A stretch of 64,000 nt of DNA. Origin: Actimicrobium sp035984655 (GTDB taxonomy: Bacteria > Pseudomonadota > Gammaproteobacteria > Burkholderiales > Burkholderiaceae_D). The stretch lies in contig NZ_JAXCHT010000012.1 of the NCBI RefSeq assembly GCF_035984655.1, positions 1-64,000 of the forward strand, written 5' to 3'. The translations under genes and the position numbers were made by a program. The notes beneath the pieces are model-generated. The model made no database searches. It had not been told where the DNA came from and saw nothing but the letters and a program-made list of their open reading frames with translations. Shown piece after piece: positions 17,149 through 25,784 of this stretch (positions are counted from its first letter, which is position 1; every line of letters starts with the position of its first letter).

Positions 17149-18057
17149 ATGAAAAATTTTGCCAATAGGGTCGCCGTCATCACCGGTGGTGGAAGTGGGT
17201 TCGGTCGTGAATTTGCCTTGATCGGCGCACGTCTGGGCATGAAACTGGTGCTGGCCGACGTGCAGCAGGATGCACTCGACCGCGTCAAGGCCGAAGTCGA
17301 GGCGCTCGGCGCCGAGGTGCTGGCGATGCACTGCGATGTGCGCCATGCCAATGAAGTGCAGGCGCTGGCCGATGCCACGATGACGAAATTCGGCGCGGTT
17401 CATCTGCTGTTCAACAATGCCGGCGTCGGTTCGGGCGGCCTGATCTGGGAAAACACCCAGGCCGACTGGGAATGGGTGCTGGGCGTGAACCTGTGGGGCG
17501 TGATCCATGGCGTGCGCATTTTTACGCCGCTGATGCTGGCCTGCGCCAAGACCGATCCGGCCTACGAAGGTCACATCGTCAATACGGCCTCGATGGCCGG
17601 TTTGCTCAATGCGCCAACGATGGGCGTCTACAACGTCTCCAAGCATGCGGTGGTATCGCTGTCCGAATCGCTGTATCAGGATTTGCGCCTGGTCGAAGCG
17701 CCGATCAGCGCGTCGGTGCTGTGCCCGTATTTCGTCCCGACCGGGATTTCGCAGTCGCACCGCAATCGCCCTGATGACGTTGCCAACGCGTCGCGTCCGA
17801 CCACCAGCCAGCTGGCGGCGCAGGCGATGTCGGACAAGGCCGTCAGTTCCGGCAAGGTGACCGCCGCCGAAGTCGGGCAAATGACCTTTGATGCGATCGG
17901 GCGCGACCAGTTTTATGTGTTCTCGCATCCGAACGCGCTGGGCCACGTGCAAAAGCGCATGGAGGAAATCGTCACGCAAACCAATCCGGGCGATCCATAT
18001 GCCGGCGCCGAGCATGTGCGCGAGATGTTGCAAGCCAAACTGAAAGCCAATCCATAA
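17149..18057 (+). CDS. SDR family oxidoreductase
   Basis: A 302-residue short-chain dehydrogenase with TGGGSGFG at the cofactor site, NNAGVGSGG, and the triad in NTASMAGLLNAP and YNVSKHAVV (Ser, Tyr, Lys). It is longer than the 13957-14739 enzyme because of a C-terminal extension and belongs to a different subgroup, whose members are often encoded beside acyl-CoA metabolism genes. A GGAG site lies before the start, 16 bp after the GST-like gene. Substrate unknown. Confidence 0.9.
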   Translation: MKNFANRVAVITGGGSGFGREFALIGARLGMKLVLADVQQDALDRVKAEVEALGAEVLAMHCDVRHANEVQALADATMTKFGAVHLLFNNAGVGSGGLIWENTQADWEWVLGVNLWGVIHGVRIFTPLMLACAKTDPAYEGHIVNTASMAGLLNAPTMGVYNVSKHAVVSLSESLYQDLRLVEAPISASVLCPYFVPTGISQSHRNRPDDVANASRPTTSQLAAQAMSDKAVSSGKVTAAEVGQMTFDAIGRDQFYVFSHPNALGHVQKRMEEIVTQTNPGDPYAGAEHVREMLQAKLKANP

Positions 18058-18070
18058 CCGGAGGCAAAGC

Positions 18071-18964
18071 ATGACAGCTGCAATCGAAAGCGGGCAGTTC
18101 GCAACACTGCCCAATGGCACCCGCCTGCATTTCGCCAGCGCCGGCAAGCCCGGTGCGCCATTGATCCTGTTCGTCCACGGCTTCCCGGAGTTCTGGGCCG
18201 AGTGGGAGGCGCAGTTGCAGGAGTTCGGCACCACCCACTATGCGGTGGCGCCGGATCTGCGCGGCTTCAATTTATCCGACATGCCGGCTGATCTGGGTGC
18301 CTACAAGGCGCGCCACATCGTCGACGACCTGCGTTTGCTGGCAGCCCAGCTCGGTTACGACCGCTTTGTGCTGGTGGCGCACGACTGGGGCGGTGCGATT
18401 GCGTGGAACCTGGCGATTGCGCTGCCGCAGTTGCTGCATCAGCTGATCATCATTAATTCGCCGCATCCGTACCTGTTCATGCAGGCACTGGCGAACGATC
18501 CGGCCCAGCAGGCCTCGAGCCAGTACATGAACTGGCTGCGCGCCGAGGGCGCCGAGGCGGCGCTGGAGAAGGATGACTTTGCCCTGCTGGACGGTTTTTT
18601 CAATGGCATGGGGCAGCCGGAAGCGCCGTGGTTCACCGAGGCGGTGCGGCAGCGCTACCACGCGTGCTGGCGGCACGGCATCACCGGTGGCTTGAACTAC
18701 TACCGTGCCTCGCCGTTGCATCCGGCCACCGAAGGCCATCCTGGTCCGACGGCGCTGCAACTCGACCCGGCGGCATTTCGCGTGACGGTGCCGACACGGG
18801 TGATCTGGGGCGAAGCGGATATGGCGTTGCCGAAATCCCTCCTCGATGGCCTCGACGGCTTCATCGACGATCTGCAAATCGAACGCGTGGCAGCCGGTTC
18901 GCACTGGATCGTGCATGAACAGCCGGCGCTGGTGAATGGCTTTTTACGAAAGTTTATCGGTTAA
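18071..18964 (+). CDS. Alpha/beta hydrolase, epoxide-hydrolase type
   Basis: A 297-residue alpha/beta hydrolase with the oxyanion motif VHGFPEFWAEW (residues 35-45), nucleophile D105 in VAHDWGGAIAW, and a C-terminal histidine in SHWIVHEQP. An aspartate rather than serine nucleophile, with HGFPE and HDWGG, is the signature of epoxide hydrolases and haloacid/haloalkane-type enzymes. A GGAGG site precedes the ATG, and the gene is 13 bp after the SDR. It closes the plus-strand cluster. Confidence 0.87.
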   Translation: MTAAIESGQFATLPNGTRLHFASAGKPGAPLILFVHGFPEFWAEWEAQLQEFGTTHYAVAPDLRGFNLSDMPADLGAYKARHIVDDLRLLAAQLGYDRFVLVAHDWGGAIAWNLAIALPQLLHQLIIINSPHPYLFMQALANDPAQQASSQYMNWLRAEGAEAALEKDDFALLDGFFNGMGQPEAPWFTEAVRQRYHACWRHGITGGLNYYRASPLHPATEGHPGPTALQLDPAAFRVTVPTRVIWGEADMALPKSLLDGLDGFIDDLQIERVAAGSHWIVHEQPALVNGFLRKFIG

Positions 18965-18980
18965 GCTTGCAGGGCTTGTT

Positions 18981-19000
18981 ATGATGCTAAATTGCATCAT
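18981..19000 (+). other. Short hairpin after the acyl-CoA cluster
   Basis: ATGATGC (18981-18987) and GCATCAT (18994-19000) form a 7-bp stem with a six-base loop, followed by a pyrimidine-rich stretch. It may end the upstream transcript weakly or act in the leader of the HD-GYP gene. Confidence 0.35.
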
Positions 19001-19028
19001 TTCCATTTCCCCGGGGTAGGGTCGGTCA

Positions 19029-20294
19029 ATGTTAAAAAAAATCGGTGTCGGACAGCTGCGTTCAGGAATGTATATCCAGGAGCTCTGCGGTTCCTGGCTT
19101 GACACGCCATTCTGGAAAAAATCGTTCATGCTCGACGATAAGCCGACCCTCGACAAGATCTTGAAAAGCAATATCGAAGAGGTGGTCATCGACACCAACC
19201 GCGGCCTTGATGTCGAAGCCGAGCCCGTCGAGGACGCCCCAGCGGAAGAGGAGCCCGCCGCCAGCGTTGCTGCGCCGCTGGTCGCAGCGCCGCCGCAACG
19301 CAAGGTGCGCGTGGTGCTGTCATCGATTGCACCGGTTTCCATGGAAGAGGAAATCGGACGGGCCGCCAAGATCGTCGACCACTCCCGGCAAGCAGTCGAA
19401 AGCATGTTTCACGAAGCGCGCATGGGCAATGCGATCGATTCCGAAAAGGTGGTCGCGCTGGTGGATGAAATCGCCTCGTCGGTGATGCGTAATCCTGGCG
19501 CATTGATTGGGCTGGCGCGCCTGAAGACCGCCGACGATTACACCTATATGCACTCGGTCGCGGTGTGCGCGCTGATGATTGCGCTGGCCGGGCAGCTCAA
19601 GCTCGGTGAGGACGCCACCCGCGAGGCCGGTCTGGCCGGACTGTTGCACGACATCGGCAAGATGGCGGTGGAGCCTGACATTCTCAACAAGCCGGGCAAG
19701 CTGACCGATGCCGAATTCATCGCGGTGAAAGAGCACCCCGCCGCCGGACACAAGATATTGCTGGCCACGGCCGGCATCAGCGAAATCGCGCTGGATGTGT
19801 GCCTGCATCACCATGAAAAAATGGATGGCAGCGGCTATCCCCATCGCCTGGCCGGTGAGCAGATCAGCCTGCATGCCCGCATGGGTGCGGTCTGCGATGT
19901 GTACGACGCGATCACCTCGAACCGTCCCTACAAGCAAGGCTGGTGTCCAGCTGAATCGTTGCGCCGCATGGCCGAATGGAGCCACAGCCATTTTGACGAC
20001 GTGGTGTTCCAGGCCTTTGTCCGCAGCATCGGTATTTTCCCGGTCGGCACCCTGGTGTTGCTGGCATCGGGCAAGCTCGGCGTGGTGGTGGAGCAACAAA
20101 TCGGCAAGTCGCTGTTGTCGCCAAAAGTGCGGGTGTTCTTTTCGACCAAATCCGCCACTTACATCAAGCCGGAACTGATCGACCTTGCCGGGCCTGGCAT
20201 CCGTGACAAGATTGTCTCGCGCGAAGATGCGGCGAAATGGCATCTCAAGGATGTCGACAGTTACTGGATCGGCGATGCCCTCACACCCGGCTGA
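19029..20294 (+). CDS. HD-GYP domain cyclic-di-GMP phosphodiesterase
   Basis: A 421-residue protein with an N-terminal DUF3391 domain (residues 1 to about 130, including an acidic/alanine linker near 65-90) and an HD-GYP domain (about 160-345). Metal-binding residues are visible: H207-D208 in GLLHDIGKMAVE and the HHHEKMDGSGYP block at 260-271. The domain hydrolyses c-di-GMP. No transmembrane segment is seen, so it is cytoplasmic. The last 20 bp overlap the following GNAT gene. Confidence 0.92.
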   Translation: MLKKIGVGQLRSGMYIQELCGSWLDTPFWKKSFMLDDKPTLDKILKSNIEEVVIDTNRGLDVEAEPVEDAPAEEEPAASVAAPLVAAPPQRKVRVVLSSIAPVSMEEEIGRAAKIVDHSRQAVESMFHEARMGNAIDSEKVVALVDEIASSVMRNPGALIGLARLKTADDYTYMHSVAVCALMIALAGQLKLGEDATREAGLAGLLHDIGKMAVEPDILNKPGKLTDAEFIAVKEHPAAGHKILLATAGISEIALDVCLHHHEKMDGSGYPHRLAGEQISLHARMGAVCDVYDAITSNRPYKQGWCPAESLRRMAEWSHSHFDDVVFQAFVRSIGIFPVGTLVLLASGKLGVVVEQQIGKSLLSPKVRVFFSTKSATYIKPELIDLAGPGIRDKIVSREDAAKWHLKDVDSYWIGDALTPG

Positions 20295-20712
20295 GGTCGC
20301 GCTGCGGATCGACGACTGGGACGCATTGCGCGAGGCCGCGCGCGCCGTGCGTACTGCAGTGTTCGTCGTCGAACAGCAAATTCCGCTCGAACTGGAACAG
20401 GATGCGATGGATGCGCTGTGCCTGCACGCGGTCGCGTTCGACCCGCATGGCACGCCGGTCGGCACGGGACGTTTGCTGCCGGACGGTCATATCGGTCGCA
20501 TGGCGGTGCTCAGGACAGGGCGCGGACAGGGCCTCGGCGGCGTGATTTTATTGGCGCTGATTGAGGCGGCGCGCCAGCGTGGCGATACCGAAGTGGTGCT
20601 CAATGCGCAGCAAAGCGCTGAACCTTTTTATCTGCGGCACGGCTTTGTGCGCGATGGTGAGCTGTTCGTCGAGGCCGGCATTGTGCACGTGTGCATGCGC
20701 CGACTGCTATAA
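20275..20712 (+). CDS. GNAT family N-acetyltransferase
   Basis: A 145-residue GNAT protein of the ElaA/YjcF-like type. It shows EVALRIDDWDALREAARAVRTAVFVVEQQIP at the N-terminus, the acetyl-CoA-binding loop RMAVLRTGRGQGLGG, and NAQQSAEPFYLRHGF in the last motif. The start at 20275 overlaps the HD-GYP gene by 20 bp; an in-frame ATG at 20251 is an alternative. The acceptor substrate is not known. Confidence 0.85.
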   Translation: MPSHPAEVALRIDDWDALREAARAVRTAVFVVEQQIPLELEQDAMDALCLHAVAFDPHGTPVGTGRLLPDGHIGRMAVLRTGRGQGLGGVILLALIEAARQRGDTEVVLNAQQSAEPFYLRHGFVRDGELFVEAGIVHVCMRRLL

Positions 20713-20721
20713 GCGGCGGCA

Positions 20722-21135
20722 TCAAGAGACGGGCGCCGGCACTGCCGTTGCCATTGGAACGCTGCTGGCGTTTGCCACAGGGAAGTGCGCCGGATGCGCC
20801 ACCGGATTGGCATGGGGTGGGTTCTGCGCGTCGACTTGCGGGAAGAATCCCGCCATGAACGGATAATGCGCAGGCATGCCAAATGGCACCACCCCTGGGT
20901 GATAAAACACACCGCCCGGGTAATACACCACGGTATTCGGCGGGACGAAATAATGCCCGTAGACCGGCTGATAGCTTGAACTGCCCGGCGCCGCGCAATA
21001 CCCGATCGCGCCGCCGAAAACCAGACCGAGCGGCCCCAGCAACAAGCCGCCCAGCAGCGCGCCGAGTGCTGCGCCTTTCCATCCGCGCCCACTGGGTGCA
21101 CGGTGGTGCTGCACATGCACCGTGCGGTCGGTCAT
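20722..21135 (-). CDS. Glycine-zipper membrane protein, hypothetical
   Basis: A predicted 137-residue protein with one glycine-rich hydrophobic segment (WKGAALGALLGGLLLGPLGL then VFGGAIGY) of glycine-zipper type, followed by a Pro/Tyr/His-rich tail (YQPVYGHYFVPPNTVVYYPGG and repeated HPxxxP units). It converges on the GNAT gene. The start is uncertain: the frame stays open to 21375, but the upstream part is less protein-like and no clear ribosome-binding site was found. Function unknown; such proteins usually sit in the envelope. Confidence 0.5.
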   Translation of the reverse strand: MTDRTVHVQHHRAPSGRGWKGAALGALLGGLLLGPLGLVFGGAIGYCAAPGSSSYQPVYGHYFVPPNTVVYYPGGVFYHPGVVPFGMPAHYPFMAGFFPQVDAQNPPHANPVAHPAHFPVANASSVPMATAVPAPVS

Positions 21136-21500
21136 GTGCTCACAATGCGCTTGGACCGTGTTCTGGCCGGCTTGGCTTAGCCTGCCGACGCGTTTCGCGC
21201 TCTCTCCAAAATCCGGAGGTGATGCCAGGTCGACGAGGCTTTTGGCGTGATATGCGCGGCTTGATGTCTCAACGGGCGTATGCGCTCGGGGATTCCAAAA
21301 GCCGTTCAGCCGCTCACTCAAGGTGATCCGGCTTGCGCTGTTCATGTCCCGACTGCTGTGTGAACTGCTTCCCATTTTTCAACCCGATTCAGGCTGCCCC
21401 GGATCGTCGCCGGTGCAAAAAATTGTCCTGCCGATGAGTCGTGAATGGCGACCGGTTGGTTCCGTATCCGCAGCGCGTTGCTGGATGCGGCTGGCATCGG
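21136..21500. other. Intergenic region without a clear gene
   Basis: About 365 bp. It may include an N-terminal extension of the glycine-zipper gene if that protein starts near 21375. No other feature recognised. Confidence 0.4.
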
Positions 21501-21923
21501 CTACAGGGGTGGCAGCCGGATCAATGTTCCGAGCAGGTCATGGCGATCGACCTTGTAGGTCGCCGGATCGGTCATCACCCAGTCGGGATTGTTGCGGTTG
21601 AGGATGGCAGACACCAGCACGTCATGCGCCATCTTGCGCCGATCGATGGTGGCGGCGCTGGCCTGGCGCGCCGAGGTACTCAGGGCGCGCACGTTGTTGG
21701 TGGCTGCGATGTTGCGGTTCGCGGGAGGCAGTGGCTCGACCGTTTCCAGCTCGGCCAGCAGCGCGGCGATGTTCTGCTCAAGACTTGCCATGGCGCGCCG
21801 TTGCAGATCACGCACCCGCATCGCGGTGTCGGGGTCGCGGGTGAGTCCATCAAGGTTATCCGGATCAAAACGGATGGCGCTCAGCTCGGATTCAGTCGGC
21901 AGGGAGAGGGGATGGTGTGGCAT
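21501..21923 (-). CDS. Hypothetical protein, coiled-coil rich
   Basis: A 140-residue protein with no recognised family. Residues about 35-65 are helical and coiled-coil-like (MRVRDLQRRAMASLEQNIAA then LLAELETV), followed by an Asn/Ala-rich linker and a C-terminal part with DPATYKVDRHDLLGTLIRL. A GGAG lies 10 bases before the ATG. No signal peptide or membrane segment. It follows the NRDE gene on the same strand by 87 bp and may be cotranscribed with it. Confidence 0.5.
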   Translation of the reverse strand: MPHHPLSLPTESELSAIRFDPDNLDGLTRDPDTAMRVRDLQRRAMASLEQNIAALLAELETVEPLPPANRNIAATNNVRALSTSARQASAATIDRRKMAHDVLVSAILNRNNPDWVMTDPATYKVDRHDLLGTLIRLPPL

Positions 21924-22010
21924 CGTGATCGGCTCCGGGGCATCTGCAAGTGGGTTGCGTTGCGTGGTCGGATGGTTCCGTTGCAGGATGTCGGCGCGGC
22001 CGGGCCCCTC

Positions 22011-22736
22011 TCAGCGCACGGTGCGCTCGCTCAGCGTCGCATTGCCATCCGCATCGAGCCGGACGATGCTCGACGCTCGGGTGCCGTAGTCGGGAGTCTC
22101 GATGCACACCGCCGACAATACCCGTTCCAGCTCGATCGGCACACCGGTTTTCGGCAAGCGGCAATCGGAGGCCTGGCGCGTGTCGGTCAGCATTTCAAAG
22201 AAGGCTTCGTCGGAGGCGCCCTGGCACAGCAGACTGGCGAAGTCCGCCTTGGCCCGCACCACCTTCGGCCAGGGTGCATCGAGCTCGGCGTTCGACAAGC
22301 CGTAGATGCCGGGCGCGATCGGACGGCCGTTGCGCAGATTGTCGCGCGCTCGGTTGGAAAACCAGATCAGTTCATTGCGGTCGCCGACCAGCAGATTGAA
22401 ACCATTGAAGTGGTCGGGCCGGGTATTGAGCGCGGCGACATACGCGCTCGGCGACTGCCTTCCGGTGAGGAAGTCGCTGACCAGCCGGCCGCGCGACTGT
22501 ACGTCGGTGCGACGCTCCTGCGGTGCGCGGATATTCGTGATGGCGGCAAAGCGGCCATCGTGCGTGACGCCCATCCAGCTGCCACCGGCTTGCAGATCGC
22601 GACCCGCATACACCTGCGGGAAGTCGCGCCACCATTGCGCCGGGGCGCTGGGGCGGTCAAAAAATTCATCGCGGTTGCCAGCGGCGATCAGCGGCATGCC
22701 CGGCACCACCTGCCATGCGAATACGATCAGGCACAT
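22011..22736 (-). CDS. NRDE family protein (TANGO2-like)
   Basis: A 241-residue member of the NRDE/TANGO2 family. It begins MCLIVFAW, with the family's conserved cysteine at position 2 and the NRDE motif at residues 21-24 (AAGNRDEFFDRP), then GGSWMGVTHDGRFAAITN and FNGFNLLVGD. Eukaryotic TANGO2 has been linked to heme or lipid handling; the bacterial role is not settled. The start overlaps the end of the DUF4936 gene by 10 bp, so the two are coupled. Confidence 0.88.
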   Translation of the reverse strand: MCLIVFAWQVVPGMPLIAAGNRDEFFDRPSAPAQWWRDFPQVYAGRDLQAGGSWMGVTHDGRFAAITNIRAPQERRTDVQSRGRLVSDFLTGRQSPSAYVAALNTRPDHFNGFNLLVGDRNELIWFSNRARDNLRNGRPIAPGIYGLSNAELDAPWPKVVRAKADFASLLCQGASDEAFFEMLTDTRQASDCRLPKTGVPIELERVLSAVCIETPDYGTRASSIVRLDADGNATLSERTVR

Positions 22737-23014
22737 GGCGTCAGCTCCGAGAAGTATTCGACATGACGCTCGCCTTGTGCCAGCGCAGTCAAACCATGTT
22801 CGGCGGCGGCCTGCGCAATCACCCGGTCGAAACCGGGCGGCACCGCCGGGTAGATTTCCATCCACGTCTGCACGCCATCGCTTTGGTCGACGCGGCGTTT
22901 GCGCTGCGGCACGATATCGTAGGCAGCCGCCAGCTGCTGCTGAAGCTGCGTCACGCGCTGCAGCGCCAGGGCCGCATCGCCGGCCTGGATCGTGTAATAA
23001 ATGTAGAGGTCCAT
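22727..23014 (-). CDS. DUF4936 family protein
   Basis: A 95-residue cytoplasmic protein beginning MDLYIYYTIQAGDAALALQRV and containing RRVDQSDGVQTWMEIYP. This matches the small betaproteobacterial DUF4936 family, found between ygfZ and an NRDE gene. It lies 7 bp after ygfZ and overlaps the NRDE start. Function unknown; the fold is probably ferredoxin-like. Confidence 0.75.
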   Translation of the reverse strand: MDLYIYYTIQAGDAALALQRVTQLQQQLAAAYDIVPQRKRRVDQSDGVQTWMEIYPAVPPGFDRVIAQAAAEHGLTALAQGERHVEYFSELTPCA

Positions 23015-23021
23015 GCCCGGC

Positions 23022-24029
23022 TCAGACCGTGTCGGGCAGCGCGTACGGCAGTGCTGCGAAGGTGAGGATCGGGCCGCCGGCGCCCAGATGGATGGTGTCG
23101 TTGTCGATTGCTGCCGTTTTGATTTCGACCAGGCAGTGGGCCTTGCCATCGCTGCCCGCTGCGGCGTTGACGATCATGCCGCACGGCTGCTCCGGGTCGG
23201 CGGCGGCGAACACTTCCATGCCGGCCGTCACGTCCGGAGCCATCACGGTGGCCGGCAACATGCGCCGCTTGAGCTTGCCGAGATACTGGCTGCGCGCGAC
23301 GATTTCCTGGCCGGGATAGCAACCCTTCTTGAAGTTGACGCCGCCGATGGCTTCCAGATTGACCATCTGCGGGACAAATTTTTCCTGCGTCGCCAGCGTG
23401 ATGTGCGGCACCGCTGCGATGATCTCGGTCAGCCGCCAGTGTGCGGCCCCGACCAGCGCCAGGCCGGCTTGCTGCAGGATCGGCCAGGCCGCCTGCGCCA
23501 GTTCCGGCGTGGTGATCCACTGATAGCGCGGCAGGGCGGCGGCATCGGCAAGTCGTATCAAGGTGCCATGGTCATTACTGAGTGCGGCGTAGGGCAGGGC
23601 CGGCAGGACTGGAAACCACTGCAGCAGGGCCTGCGCTGCGGCCGCGCCGCCCAACCCGATCAACGCGTGGCTGTCGGTGATGTCGGCGAGTTTGACTTTG
23701 GCGCGCAGCACAAACATCTGCAAGCGTTTCTGGATCGCCGGCTGCAGTTCGCGCGCCAGTTCCAGCACGATGTTGTCGGCGCTGCGCCACATCAGAAACG
23801 ACGCCAGCAGACGGCCCTTCGGGGTGCAGTAGCCTGCCAGGCGCGCAGCGGCGGGGCCCAGGTGTTCCACATCGATGGTCAACTGGTTGTGCAGGAAATT
23901 GGCGGCGTCGTCGCCGCTGAAGGCGATCAGGCCCAGATCGGTCAGCGCGCCGAAAAAAGCCGTGTCGGCGGCAACCGGTGCGGCATGGGTTGCGCCGGAT
24001 TGTTCAGTAAAATCGTGCCAGTCAGCCAT
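23022..24029 (-). CDS. ygfZ: Folate-binding Fe-S cluster repair/assembly protein YgfZ
   Basis: A 335-residue GcvT-like protein with the YgfZ signature KGCYPGQE at 235-242, including the functional cysteine C237. YgfZ proteins bind tetrahydrofolate and help MiaB-type and other iron-sulfur enzymes. The N-terminal region (GLIAFSGDDAANFLHNQLTIDV) also fits. It is the first gene of a minus-strand ygfZ-DUF4936-NRDE unit and is divergent from mltG across a 100-bp AT-rich gap that should contain both promoters. Confidence 0.92.
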   Translation of the reverse strand: MADWHDFTEQSGATHAAPVAADTAFFGALTDLGLIAFSGDDAANFLHNQLTIDVEHLGPAAARLAGYCTPKGRLLASFLMWRSADNIVLELARELQPAIQKRLQMFVLRAKVKLADITDSHALIGLGGAAAAQALLQWFPVLPALPYAALSNDHGTLIRLADAAALPRYQWITTPELAQAAWPILQQAGLALVGAAHWRLTEIIAAVPHITLATQEKFVPQMVNLEAIGGVNFKKGCYPGQEIVARSQYLGKLKRRMLPATVMAPDVTAGMEVFAAADPEQPCGMIVNAAAGSDGKAHCLVEIKTAAIDNDTIHLGAGGPILTFAALPYALPDTV

Positions 24030-24129
24030 GTGTCGGTCGATAAAGTGAGATGGAGAGTCGGTTAAACGTTTATCATTATTGGCTGATTATAGATGCGTGA
24101 AACAGATCGCGTCGGAACCCACCGAATTG

Positions 24130-25119
24130 ATGACCGTGCTGACCAAATTTTTCCTGATCCTGCTTGCCGCGGCCCTGCTCGCACTCGGTGCCTTTGCGTT
24201 CTGGGCACAGCAGCCGGTGCTCGCGCCGGGCGCTGCCGCGATCGACTTTTCCATCAAGGCCGGCAGCGGCGTGCGCAGTGCGGCGCAGCAAATTGCCAGC
24301 GAAAATATCCCGGTCAATCCCTTGCTGCTGGAAGCGCTGGCCCGAGCGACTGGCAAGAGCGCGCGCCTGAAGGCCGGCAACTACGAGCTCAAGCCGGGTA
24401 CCACGCCGCTGCGTCTGATCAACCAGCTGGTGCGCGGCGAATTTGCCCAGGAGTCGCTGTCGATCATCGAGGGCTGGACCTTCCGCCAGATGCGCGACGC
24501 GATTGCGCTGCATCCGGCGCTCAAGCACGACACCGCGCTGCTGTCGGACACCGAACTGCTGGCACGCATCACGCCCGATTACAAGGTGCCGGAAGGCCTG
24601 TTCTTTCCCGATACGTATCTGTTTGCCAAGGGCAGCAGCGACTTGCAGATTTACCGCCAGGCGCATGCCACGCTGCTCAAGCGCCTCAACGCGGCCTGGG
24701 AGCAGCGCGACCTGTCGCTACCCTACAAGACGGCCTACGAGGCGCTGACGATGGCGTCGATTATCGAAAAGGAAACCGGCCAGAAAGCCGAGCGCCGCAT
24801 GATCGCCGGCGTCTTCATCAATCGCCTCAAGACCGGCATGCTGCTGCAAACCGATCCCACCGTGATCTACGGCATGGGCAGCAAATACCAGGGCGTCATT
24901 CGCAAGAGCGATCTGCTGACCGACACGCCGTTCAACACTTACACGCGGGCCGGCTTGCCGCCGACGCCGATCGCATTGCCGGGCAACGCGGCGCTGACGG
25001 CGGCGTTACGTCCCGAGACTACCGACGCGTTGTACTTCGTGGCGCGCGGCGATGGCAGCAGCGTGTTTTCGACCAACCTGCCCGAGCACAATCGGGCGGT
25101 CAACAAATACCAGCGATGA
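24130..25119 (+). CDS. mltG: Endolytic murein transglycosylase MltG
   Basis: A 329-residue inner-membrane protein with one N-terminal transmembrane helix (residues 5-25), a LysM-like region (YELKPGTTPLRLINQLVRGE) and a YceG/MltG catalytic domain. The catalytic glutamate is E213 in MASIIEKETGQ, followed by ERRMIAGVFINRL and LLQTDPTVIYGMG. MltG cuts nascent glycan strands and is thought to set their length. The start at 24130 gives the usual N-terminus. Its stop overlaps the tmk start (ATGA), matching the conserved mltG-tmk-holB order. Confidence 0.94.
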   Translation: MTVLTKFFLILLAAALLALGAFAFWAQQPVLAPGAAAIDFSIKAGSGVRSAAQQIASENIPVNPLLLEALARATGKSARLKAGNYELKPGTTPLRLINQLVRGEFAQESLSIIEGWTFRQMRDAIALHPALKHDTALLSDTELLARITPDYKVPEGLFFPDTYLFAKGSSDLQIYRQAHATLLKRLNAAWEQRDLSLPYKTAYEALTMASIIEKETGQKAERRMIAGVFINRLKTGMLLQTDPTVIYGMGSKYQGVIRKSDLLTDTPFNTYTRAGLPPTPIALPGNAALTAALRPETTDALYFVARGDGSSVFSTNLPEHNRAVNKYQR

Positions 25120-25784
25120 ATCCAGCGACGACACCAGCGACGACCTCAGCGACGACCTCAGCGACGACCCAGCCCACGCGCGACGCCAGATTCATTACGT
25201 TCGAAGGCATCGACGGCGCCGGCAAGTCGAGTCATATCGACTTTGTCGCCAGTCTGCTGACTGCACGCGGCGTGCAGGTTGTGACGACCCGCGAACCCGG
25301 CGGCACGGCGCTGGGCGAGCAGTTGCGCACCCTGCTGCTGCATCAGGCCATGCACCTCGACACCGAGGCGCTGCTGATGTTTGCCAGCCGTCGCGAACAT
25401 CTGGCGCAGGTCATCGAACCGGCACTGGCGCGCGGCGACTGGGTGATTTCCGACCGGTTCACCGACGCCACCTTTGCGTACCAGGGTGGCGGCCGGCATC
25501 TGTCGATCGACCGGCTGGCACAGCTCGAAGCCTGGGTGCATCCGCATCTGCAACCGGACCTGACGTTGCTGTTCGATGTGCCGCTGGCGGTGGCGCGCGC
25601 GCGTCTCGACAATAATGGCCAGCTCGACAAGTTCGAGCAGGAGCAGAGCACTTTTTTTGCCGATGTGCGCAATGAATACCTGCGCCGCGCGGCGCAATTT
25701 CCGCAGCGCTTCCGGATCATCGACTCGACCCGGCCGATGGATGAAGTACGGCGCCAACTGACCACGATTGTCGGCGCCGAATGA
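25116..25784 (+). CDS. tmk: Thymidylate kinase
   Basis: A 222-residue dTMP kinase. The P-loop FEGIDGAGKSS is at 29-39, the DR-containing motif TREPGGTALGEQLR follows, then SDRFTDATFAYQGGGR (substrate/LID region). Residues 1-22 form a Thr/Ala/Pro-rich extension (TTPATTSATTSATT) coded by a 12-bp tandem repeat and not found in standard TMP kinases; a later start would have to be non-ATG. Overlaps mltG and holB by 4 bp on each side. Confidence 0.95.
   Translation: MNPATTPATTSATTSATTQPTRDARFITFEGIDGAGKSSHIDFVASLLTARGVQVVTTREPGGTALGEQLRTLLLHQAMHLDTEALLMFASRREHLAQVIEPALARGDWVISDRFTDATFAYQGGGRHLSIDRLAQLEAWVHPHLQPDLTLLFDVPLAVARARLDNNGQLDKFEQEQSTFFADVRNEYLRRAAQFPQRFRIIDSTRPMDEVRRQLTTIVGAE
25123..25170 (+). 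repeat. 12-bp tandem repeat, four copies, inside tmk
   Basis: Four consecutive units of CAGCGACGACCT with one or two end-base changes in the first and last copies. The unit is a multiple of three, so changes in copy number keep the reading frame and alter only the Thr/Ala-rich leader of thymidylate kinase. Confidence 0.85.
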
